Source of the DNA: Candidatus Lindowbacteria bacterium RIFCSPLOWO2_12_FULL_62_27
GTDB taxonomy: Bacteria > Lindowbacteria > 2-12-FULL-62-27
Length of the DNA: 64,000 nucleotides
Direction: 5' to 3'
Assembly: GCA_001784175.1 (NCBI GenBank)
Contig: MFPR01000028.1
Coordinates: 255,606 to 319,605 of the forward strand
Position numbers and translations under genes: made by a program. The notes under the pieces are model-generated. The model searched no databases. It saw only the letters and a list, made by a program, of their open reading frames with translations, and was not told the origin of the DNA. Of this stretch, positions 1 through 8,100 are shown one piece after another; position 1 is the first letter of the stretch, and the number at the start of each line of letters is the position of its first letter.

Positions 1-1
1 G

Positions 2-544
2 AGCCTGACCAAAATCGCCAACGACATCCGCTGGCTGGGCTCGGGCCCGCGCTGCGGCATCGGCGAGCTGATCTTGCAGGACCTCCAGCCCGGCTCTTCG
101 ATCATGCCCGGCAAGGTCAACCCCGTGATGCCCGAGATGATGCTCATGGTCTGCGCGCACGTCATCGGAAACGACGCAGCCGTCACGGTCGGCGGCCTGT
201 CCGGAAATTTCGAGCTGAACGTCATGAAACCCGTCATGGCCTATAATCTTCTCCAGTCAATCGAAATCCTCGCGCACGCCTCGGACGCGTTCACCACACG
301 CTGCGTCCGCACCCTCCGCGCCAACAAGGAGCGCTGCGCGGAGCTGATCGAAAAGAGCCTGGCGATGTGCACCGCGCTCGCGCCCAAAATCGGATACGAC
401 GCGGCGGCCGCGATCGCCAAGGAATCCTACAAGACCGGCAAGACCGTCCGCGAAATCGCGCGGGAAAAACGGCTGATGTCCGACAGGGAATTGGACAGGA
501 TCCTCGACGCGAGGCGCATGACCCACCCGGGCATTCCGGGCTGA
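2..544 (+). CDS. fumC: class II fumarate hydratase, C-terminal part (5' end outside window)
   Basis: The reading frame is open from base 2 and gives the last 180 residues of a class II fumarase, the TCA-cycle enzyme that interconverts fumarate and malate in the cytoplasm. The fumarase/aspartase superfamily signature GSSIMPGKVNP is visible about 30 residues into the fragment (near base 95); its first serine lies in the mobile catalytic loop of the family. The segments GNFELNVMKPV and ARRMTHPG near the end are typical of the fumarase C-terminal domain and argue against aspartase or argininosuccinate lyase. The gene ends normally at TGA. There is no obvious terminator after it; the next gene has its own promoter about 60 bp downstream. 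Only the truncation by the window edge limits the call. Confidence 0.93.
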   Translation, partial: SLTKIANDIRWLGSGPRCGIGELILQDLQPGSSIMPGKVNPVMPEMMLMVCAHVIGNDAAVTVGGLSGNFELNVMKPVMAYNLLQSIEILAHASDAFTTRCVRTLRANKERCAELIEKSLAMCTALAPKIGYDAAAAIAKESYKTGKTVREIAREKRLMSDRELDRILDARRMTHPGIPG

Positions 545-599
545 GCATTCGTCGGTCCCCCTCTACCGACCGCTTTCTCGCTCCTTTGTGATTACATCA

Positions 600-613
600 A
601 TTGACAAGTCAAT
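600..613. promoter_or_regulatory. palindromic operator overlapping the -35 box
   Basis: ATTGAC-AA-GTCAAT is a perfect 6+6 inverted repeat that covers the -35 hexamer of the toxin-antitoxin promoter. Ribbon-helix-helix antitoxins normally repress their own operon by binding such palindromes, so this is the likely autoregulatory site. The symmetry is seen directly; the binding is inferred. Confidence 0.55.
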
Positions 614-629
614 ACAAATACAGTTAAAT
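601..629 (+). promoter_or_regulatory. sigma70-type promoter of the RHH-Doc module
   Basis: TTGACA at 601-606 and TTAAAT at 624-629 are separated by 17 bp, close to the sigma70 consensus. The predicted start of transcription is near 636, at the strong AGGAGGTGA ribosome-binding site (636-644) of the antitoxin gene. The -35 box is embedded in the palindrome at 600-613. Confidence 0.65.
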
Positions 630-649
630 ACATACAGGAGGTGATCCAG

Positions 650-874
650 ATGAAGGCGACGACGATGACGTTGAAGCTGGATCGGAAACAGATGACGGAA
701 CTCGAACGGGTGTCGGAGGCGACTCGCATTTCCAAGTCCGAGCTGGTGCGGCAGGGCATCGAGATGGCGGTGAGGAAATACACGGATGGATCCATTACCC
801 GGGAATTCCGGCGGCAGGTGGACCAGAATTTGCGCGCGGACAGGAAACTTCTCGGTCGGCTGAAGGACGCTTGA
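650..874 (+). CDS. ribbon-helix-helix antitoxin of a Doc-type module
   Basis: This 74-residue protein begins MTLKLD shortly after its start and has the beta-strand, helix, helix pattern of a MetJ/Arc/CopG ribbon-helix-helix DNA-binding fold (residues about 5-45, with SKSELVRQGIEMAV as the second helix). The C-terminal tail is charged and probably wraps the toxin. ATG 650 is chosen over an in-frame GTG at 641 because a perfect AGGAGGTGA Shine-Dalgarno ends 5-6 bases before it. The stop codon overlaps the toxin start (TTGA), so the two genes are translationally coupled. It likely neutralises the downstream toxin and represses the operon through the palindrome at 600-613. No specific named family could be assigned. 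Confidence 0.75.
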   Translation: MKATTMTLKLDRKQMTELERVSEATRISKSELVRQGIEMAVRKYTDGSITREFRRQVDQNLRADRKLLGRLKDA

Positions 875-1257
875 ACTATCTCTATCCGGACCAGGTCCTC
901 TACATTCACGACCAGGTTGTGGCGGTCAGCGGCGGATCGCTTGGACTGCGGGACCGGTCCATCCTCGAGTCGGCCGTTTTTCGGCCGCAGTCCAGTTTCG
1001 GCGGCCTGGACCTCTATCCCGATCTCTTCACGAAGGCCGCGGTCCTGTGCCATTCGCTCATCCTCAATCATCCTTTCGTCGATGCGAACAAACGCGCGGC
1101 TTACGAAACCCTTCGGGTGTTCCTCCAGATCAATGGCAGAGATATATCGGCCAAAGACGGCGACAAATTCGACATGCTCTTGGCCGTCTCGGAAAAGAAA
1201 ATGACGGTCGATCAGATCGCTGCCTGGCTGGAGGCTCATACCAAGCCGTTGAGATAA
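871..1257 (+). CDS. doc: Doc/Fic-family toxin (death-on-curing)
   Basis: This 128-residue protein has the Fic-fold motif HPFVDANKRAA at residues about 66-76. The ANKR version, with lysine where classic Fic enzymes have glycine, is characteristic of Doc, which phosphorylates elongation factor Tu rather than AMPylating targets. The length and the N-terminal YLYPDQVLYIHD segment also match the Doc family, which begins with a similar Y-L-x-x-x-x-V-x-x-I-H pattern. The start is TTG 871, inside the antitoxin stop codon (4-bp overlap); there is no independent Shine-Dalgarno, so coupling controls the toxin dose. All the key motif residues (H, F, D, N, K, R) are intact, so the toxin appears functional. 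Confidence 0.88.
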   Translation: MNYLYPDQVLYIHDQVVAVSGGSLGLRDRSILESAVFRPQSSFGGLDLYPDLFTKAAVLCHSLILNHPFVDANKRAAYETLRVFLQINGRDISAKDGDKFDMLLAVSEKKMTVDQIAAWLEAHTKPLR

Positions 1258-1284
1258 AATAACCTATTTCTTTCCTCAGGCCGT

Positions 1285-1313
1285 TTGTCCGTGTGAACGA
1301 AATGTGTTAAAAT
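1285..1313 (+). promoter_or_regulatory. promoter giving a possible leaderless mRNA
   Basis: TTGTCC (1285-1290) and TAAAAT (1308-1313) are separated by 17 bp. The next ATG is at 1319, five bases after the -10 box, so transcription would begin at or next to the start codon. No Shine-Dalgarno precedes that ATG. Confidence 0.5.
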
Positions 1314-1318
1314 ACGGC

Positions 1319-1516
1319 ATGCAGAGAGTCACGGAGTTCAAAACGGGTTCATTCGCGGATGCCCGGTCGTTTGACGCCAGGTTCTGGCGGCAAACAGGTT
1401 CCAGCAAACGCTTTGCGGCCGTCTGGCAAATGGTCCGTGAATACCTGAAACTAAAGGGTAAGAATGGAAATCAGCTCCGATTACGAAGATCTGTTCAAAA
1501 TATTAAATCGTTTTAA
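1319..1516 (+). CDS. small partner protein of the nucleotidyltransferase
   Basis: This is a 65-residue, basic, probably cytoplasmic protein. The pattern F-x(6)-A-x-x-F-D-A-x-F-W-R followed by RFAAVWQMVREYLKLKG resembles the short proteins often encoded immediately upstream of stand-alone minimal nucleotidyltransferases, where they are thought to act as the second component of a toxin-antitoxin-like pair. The last 53 bp overlap the nucleotidyltransferase gene in another frame, so the real C-terminus may be slightly variable in sequence. ATG 1319 is preferred to GTG 1304 because GTG 1304 would lie inside the putative -10 region. The gene is short and identified mainly by context, so confidence is moderate. 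Confidence 0.55.
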   Translation: MQRVTEFKTGSFADARSFDARFWRQTGSSKRFAAVWQMVREYLKLKGKNGNQLRLRRSVQNIKSF

Positions 1517-2003
1517 GATCAAGTACCTGGTGGTCGGGGCTTACGCCGTGTCCTACTATGCCGCCCCGCGATTCACCAAGGACCTGGACATCTGGATCAT
1601 TCCGGACATGAACGAGGCCGGCCGCATTTACCGCGCGCTCAAAACATTCGGGGCGCCGTTGCGGGAAATCTGTCCGGACGATTTTTTGGACAAAAACATG
1701 ATCTACCAGATCGGCGTTGCGCCGGTGCGCATCGATATTCTTACCCATCTGCCCGGCGTGCCGTTTAAACAGGCGTGGAAAAACCGAAAGCGCTGCCGGT
1801 TCGGCGGGACCCCCATTCAGATCGTCGGCATTCGCGAATTGATTCGGGCCAAGAAAATCGCCGGCCGGCCTCAAGATCTGCTTGACCTCGCCAATCTCAA
1901 CATCTCGCCCGTCCGGAAAAAGCGGCATCAAAAAGATTTTCAGGCCGCGCTCGATAAGGCCAATCGCCTGCACGGCGGAACACTCCGCAAACTTGCGAAA
2001 TGA
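1464..2003 (+). CDS. nucleotidyltransferase-fold protein (AbiEii/MNT-like)
   Basis: This 179-residue protein has the DNA polymerase beta-type nucleotidyltransferase signature: GAYAVSYYAAPRFTKDLDIW at residues about 27-46, with the metal-binding D-x-D pair in DLDIW. A third acidic position is plausible in VRIDILTH near residue 92. Proteins of this size in the family (DUF6036/AbiEii-like) transfer nucleotides to tRNA or protein partners in several toxin-antitoxin and phage-defence systems; the substrate here is unknown. An AAAGGG ribosome-binding site (1453-1458) lies five bases before ATG 1464. The gene overlaps its small upstream partner by 53 bp, and the two sit next to a Doc module, which supports a toxin-antitoxin role. 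Confidence 0.75.
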   Translation: MEISSDYEDLFKILNRFKIKYLVVGAYAVSYYAAPRFTKDLDIWIIPDMNEAGRIYRALKTFGAPLREICPDDFLDKNMIYQIGVAPVRIDILTHLPGVPFKQAWKNRKRCRFGGTPIQIVGIRELIRAKKIAGRPQDLLDLANLNISPVRKKRHQKDFQAALDKANRLHGGTLRKLAK

Positions 2004-2010
2004 TCGAGCG

Positions 2011-2038
2011 CGTAGCCGACCCTTAAAGGGCGGCTGCG
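2011..2038. repeat. 28-bp palindromic repeat, copy 1
   Basis: A near-perfect inverted repeat starts CGTAGCCGACCC and ends GGGCGGCTGCG, centred on CTTAAAG. A second copy, differing at one base, lies at 34178-34205. Both follow directly on the 3' end of a gene. It may act as a transcription-attenuating hairpin or be a small dispersed repeat of the genome. Confidence 0.7.
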
Positions 2039-2070
2039 GGGTTGCTCACGCTTTGGAGGAAACTTTTCCC

Positions 2071-2099
2071 TTGACGAATCCTCCGGCGCGGAATACCAT
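2071..2099 (+). promoter_or_regulatory. candidate promoter of the giant surface-protein gene
   Basis: TTGACG (2071-2076), a 17-bp spacer and TACCAT (2094-2099) lie 42 bp before the start codon. The -10 match is only partial. An AAGGGG ribosome-binding site (2129-2134) precedes ATG 2141 by six bases. Confidence 0.35.
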
Positions 2100-2140
2100 G
2101 CCTCTCTTTATACACACATATATATACTAAGGGGTGGCTG

Positions 2141-5100
2141 ATGCTCGGAACTCGCGGGGGCGGGGGGGGCGGTCGTGAATCTCGTCTGTCAGGTGCGGGG
2201 GGTGCGTATGTCCGCGCGGCTGCGCGTCACCGCCCAAATAACTCAATAACTCAATACTTGGCACTGATTATGCTGTTTCTGGTCCTGCCGGCCGCTTCCT
2301 TTGAGGCGTCGGCCGCTGTCTGGTACGTGAATGACACGTCCACGACCGGCGACTCGTACACGTACGCTGCCGGGTCGGACACGCAGGGGGGGACGACGAC
2401 CCTGCCGTTCAGGACCCTCAAGCAGGCCATCGATTCGGCGTCGGCCGGGGACACCCTTTACGTCGACGCCGGGATATACGACTCCTACGTTTACATCACC
2501 TCCACCGAAACCGCCGCCGTTCACATCACCAAGGATTCGATCGCGATCATCGGCAAGGATTCGGCGTCGACCATCATCGACCCCGCCGGCGAGAACACCA
2601 TCACGACCATGTACGGCATCTACGCCGACACGCAGGTCAACCTCACGATCAAGAACCTCGCCGTGACCGGCGCCCAGCACGGCGTCTATTTCGTGAACGT
2701 CGATGCTTCGACTCTCACCGGCGACAGCGTCAGTTCGAACGGGGCCGCCGGGATCAAACTGGACGCCGGGTCGGATTCAAACACCATCAGCAACAGCCTC
2801 CTCTACGCCAACGGGTTCGCGGGCGCCAATGTCGTGTCCTCTGCGGGAAATACGCTGACCAACAACCTGATTCAGGGCAACACCGCGATGGGCGTGATGA
2901 TGGACCTCTGTCCGAGCGGCACGGTGAGCAACAACACCGTGACATCGAACCCGCAAGGCTTGGAGGCGTCGGCGTGTACGGGGATCATTTTCACGGGCAA
3001 TATGGTGACGGCGAATTTGGGCGACGGCCTGACGGTCTTTTCGTCCGCCAACTGTCTCGTGACGAACAACGTGTTTCGCAACAATTCGCCGGGGATCAGC
3101 CTGTTCGGGGCCGCCGGCAACGTCTTTGTTCAAAACACCCTGGATTCGAACGCGAACTACCAGATCAGCATTTCGGGCACGTCGTCGTCCGACACGTTCA
3201 TCAAGAACAACATTACGCCCAGTTCCAGCAATCCCGACAGCGCCATCACCAACAGCTCATCGGTGACGACGAACAAATTCACGATGACCCGCAACTGGTG
3301 GGGCACGACGGATGAAGTCACGATCCGAAAACGCCTGTTCCACGACGGCGGCGGGGATTCGGTGACCTTCAGCCCCTACCGGCTGGCCGTGGTCGATACG
3401 TCCGCCGTCGCCGACACGACCGCGCCCCTGCCGCCCATCGGCGTTACCTGCACGGCCGCGACCGGCTACATCACGGTCACGTGGGCGATTCCGACCGTGG
3501 ACGAGGAGACCAACGGCGGGTCGTTCGCGTATGCCGGCGCGAAAATATACCGGCTGACCAACACGGCCGACACGAACAACTGGGCCAACTCCGCGAATCT
3601 CGTGTGGACGGCGTCGTCGACCGCGACGTCGTGGAACGACACCACGGTGTCGTCCGGGAGCACGTACTATTACAGGCTGTCCTCGTTCGACGCCGCGACG
3701 TTCGTCAACCACTCGGCCCTGTCCGACACCAAATCCGCGTCCGCGTCCGGCGCCACCGCCTGGTACGTGAATGACACCTATTCGTCCTCCACCGACTCGT
3801 TCACCTACTCCGCCGGATCCGACACGGGCGGGTCCGGTACGGCGGCCAGTCCGTACCGGTCGGCCGCCAGGGCTCTACAGTCGGCGAGGTCGGGCGACAC
3901 GATCTACGTGGACGCGGGCGTGTATGCGGACACGTACGTGCACGTCTCATCGACCGAGACGGCCGCCTTCAAGATCGACACCGACAACCTCACCATCATC
4001 GGCGCCGGATCGGAGAAGAGCGTGATCGATCCGCCCGGGGCCAACGACATCACGACGATGTACGGCATCTACGCCGACACCCAGTCGGGACTGAAGATCC
4101 AGAATCTGGGTGTGAGGGGCGCGTACGTTGGGATCAAGTTTGTAAACGTGGACACGTCGACCCTGATCGGGGACAGCGTCAGTTCGAACGGCCAGCAGGG
4201 GGTCTATCTTTTAAACTCCTGCGATTCCATCACAATCCTCGATGACACCGTGTCATTCAACGCTTCCAGCGGCCTCCTGATCGAGTCGAGCCGCAAAAAT
4301 CACGTCGGCGGGAGCGTCGTCAGCGCCAACTCGTTCCACGGCATCTACCTCAACGCAAGCACCGGGAACACCCTGCGGGGCAACACGGCGAACTCGAACG
4401 CGGTGATGGGCATGATGGTGGAATTGGGGTCGACCGACAACTTGGTGGAGAGCAACACGCTGAATTCGAACGCGGTGCTCGGCCTGGAGCTGTCGCAGGG
4501 CGCGGACAACAACCAGGTGGTGGGCAACACGATGAAGGCAAACTTGACGAGCGGGATAACGGTGAATGCGAGTTCGTGGAACACGTTTGTCGGCAACGTG
4601 GTGGCGTCGAATTTAACCGCCGGAATTGAGCTTTCGTCGTGCACGGCCAACGTCTTTGCGCAGAATACCCTGGATTCGAACGGGAACTATCAGATCAGCA
4701 TTTTTGGTACATCTTCCTCGGACACGTTTTTCAAGAACAACATCGCGCCATCCTCGAGCTTCCCCGACAGCGCCGTCACGAACAGCTCGACGATCACGAC
4801 GAATAATTTCACGATGACCCGCAACTGGTGGGGCACGACGGATGAAGTCACGATCCGAAAACGCCTGTTCCACGACGGCGGCGGCGATTCGGTGGTGTTC
4901 AGCCCTTACCGGTTTGGCCCGGCCGACACCGCGGCCGGCGCAGACACGACCGCGCCTCTGCCGCCGATCGGCGTTACCTGCACGGCCGCGACCGGCTACA
5001 TCACCGTCACATGGGCGATCCCGACCGTGGACGAAGAAACCAACGGTGGGTCTTTCGGGTACAGCGGCGCGAAAGTCTATCGGCTGACCAACACGGCCGA

Positions 5101-8100
5101 CACGAACAACTGGGCCAACTCCGCGAACCTCGTGTGGACGGCGTCGTCGTCGGCGACATCGTGGAACGACACGACGGTGACGTCCGGGAGCACGTACTAT
5201 TACCGTCTCTCGTCGTTTGACACGGCGACGTATGTCAACCACTCGGCGCTGACCGACACCAAATCCGCGACGGCGACTGGCGGGTCGTCGAAGTGGTACG
5301 TGAACGACACCGCCACGTCGGCCGACTCCTTCACCTACGCCGGCGGCGCGGACACGGCATGGGCTGACGGGTCGGCGTCGAAACCGTACCGGTCGGTCCG
5401 CAAGGCGTTGCAGTCGGCGAAGGCGGGCGACACGATCTACGTCGACGCCGGCCTTTTCGGCGACACCGGCTACGACACGTTCGCCGGGTACACGGAAACC
5501 GCCGTGATCAAAATCGACACGGACCTCATCACGATCATCGGCAAGGATTCCGGCTCGACCATTCTCGACCCGCCCGGCGTGTCGACGCTGGCCGGATCGT
5601 ACGGCGTCTATGCGGACACGCAGTACGGGCTTGTGATCAAGAACGTCGGCATCACCGGCGCCTACGAAGGCGTCCATTTCGAGAATGTCGACTCGTCGGT
5701 CCTGTCGGGCGACAGCGTCGCCTTCGCCGCCAATTACGGCGTGTATTTGCTGGGCAACTGCGAGACCAACACGATCACGAACAGCGTCTTCAACAGCACC
5801 ACAAGCTTGTCCGGCATGTATCTCTACAACGGCTCGCTCCGCAATTTTCTTTCGAACAACATCGTCAACGGCAATGGCCAGGTCGGCATCTATCTCAACA
5901 CCTCGGCCGAAACCAACACGATCACCGGCAACACCGTGAATGCCAATGCCATCTACGGCATCTATCTCATCAACGACTGCAATTTTAACACGATTTTTGG
6001 AAACGCCGTCGGGGCCAACACGCAGCTCGGGATCTACCTGAACGGGCGGGCCAACAACAACCTTGTTTCAGGCAACAGCGTCGACACCAACAACGCCGCC
6101 AACACGACCGGGATCGACGACCGCGGCGGCATCGTGATCGACCAGAGCCGGCTGAACCTCGTGACGGGCAACGCGGTCCGCGCCAACGGCAATCACGGCA
6201 TTTACGTGACCGACAACAGCGAAAGCAACCTGGTCCGAAACAATTTGGTGAAGGACAACCTCCAGTACGGCGTCGGTGTCAGCAACTCGCGCTGGAATGT
6301 GATCGAGCAGAACCAGCTCGACTCGAACGCCATTTACCAAGTTTACCTCACCAACGCCGCCAACGCCGACACGTTCTCGAAAAACAATTTCCGGATGTCG
6401 CCCTCGAATCCCGACAGCGCCGTCTTCAACAACGTGTCGGGCCAACTGTTCGTCTTCACCCGCAACTGGTGGGACACGACGGACGAAGTGACGATGCGCA
6501 AGCGCGCCTCGAGCGTCGAGGGCGGCGACTCGATTGTGTTCAGTCCCTACCGTCTCGGCCTCGCGGACACGACGGCTGACGCCGACACGACGGCGCCTCT
6601 GCCGCCGGTCGGCGTCGCGCTGACGCCGGACACGGTCGGCCAGATCAAAGTCTCGTGGACGATCCCGACGGTGAATGAGGAAACGAACGGGGGGACGGTC
6701 GACTATGGGGGGGCGTACATCTATAGGACGAATATGCCGGATACGACCGATTGGGCAAACCCGGCCAACCTCGTCTGGATCGCCGGGTCGTCTGATTCGT
6801 CCTGGACCGACACGACGACGCTGGCCGGCAACGTCTATTATTACCGGCTGACATCGATCGACACGCGGACGATCGTCAACCAGTCATTTTTCAGCGACAC
6901 CGTCTACGCGCGGGCGACGCGGTCCGTATGGTACGTGAACGACACGTACTCGTCGTCGACGGACTCGTTCACGTACGCGGCGGGTTCCGACACCGGTTCC
7001 GCCGCCGGCTCGCCCTCTAAGCCGTACCGGAGCGTCGCGAAGGTGATGCAGTTCGCGAAGTCGTACGATACGATTTATGTGGATGCGGGGTTGTATGCGG
7101 ACACGTACGTGAACGCGACGGGCTCGACGGATACAGCGGCATTTAGAATAGATACTAATTACATCACGATCATCGGCAAAGACTCAAATTCAACGGTGTT
7201 TGACGCGCCGGGGGACAGCAAACTCACCACATTGTACGGCATTTATGCGTCTGGTAAAGCGGGCTTGGTTATTCAAGGCATTGGCGTCAGGGGCGCGTAC
7301 TATGGCCTGTATTTTAATGATGTCGATTCTTCAAAAATTATATCGGATAGCGTGTGCGACAATTATCTGACTGGCATTTACATGACCAATGCGGATTCGA
7401 ATGTTATTCAATACTCTGTCGCGGGTTCAAATAATGGCGAGACGCAACCCGCACATTTATTAACAAGTTTGTCTGCTTCAGGTATATATGTCTCTGGCAA
7501 TAACAATTTAGTTACGAATACCGTCAGCGAATCAAATGTTTTTGGCATTCGTTTTCGCAACACCTCAAACACGTTAAGCAATAGTTCGATTCGATCCAAT
7601 TCGCAATACGGTGTTTATCTTGATGGCGCTAGTGCGTCGAGAATTGAAAATAATGTAGTCGCCAACAATTTGACGGGTGTTCAAGTGGGTATCACCAGCT
7701 CAAACAACCTTGTGGTGAGCAATATCGTAACTAATAACGATTCGGGTGGAGTCGCCATCTCTGTATATTCGAATACTAATATGATCAGCTATAATGACGT
7801 TTCCTCGAATGATTCTTATGGAGTGTATATATCGTCAAGTAGTTACAACGTCGTGTCAAGCAATAGTATCGATTCAAACTTGGGATATCAGATTTACGTG
7901 ACCCATGGCGTTTACTTCGACGGTTCGCCGGGAACGAGTCCTGATTCAAATATTATTTTTAAGAACAATATAAATGCTTCAAACACATTTCCTGAAAGCG
8001 GTGTCTTCAACCGAACCGGTTTCCTGAACAATCAAGGCAATAACTTTGACTATGGAAGGAACTGGTGGGGAACAACCGATGAGCTGAGAATAAGAACGTT

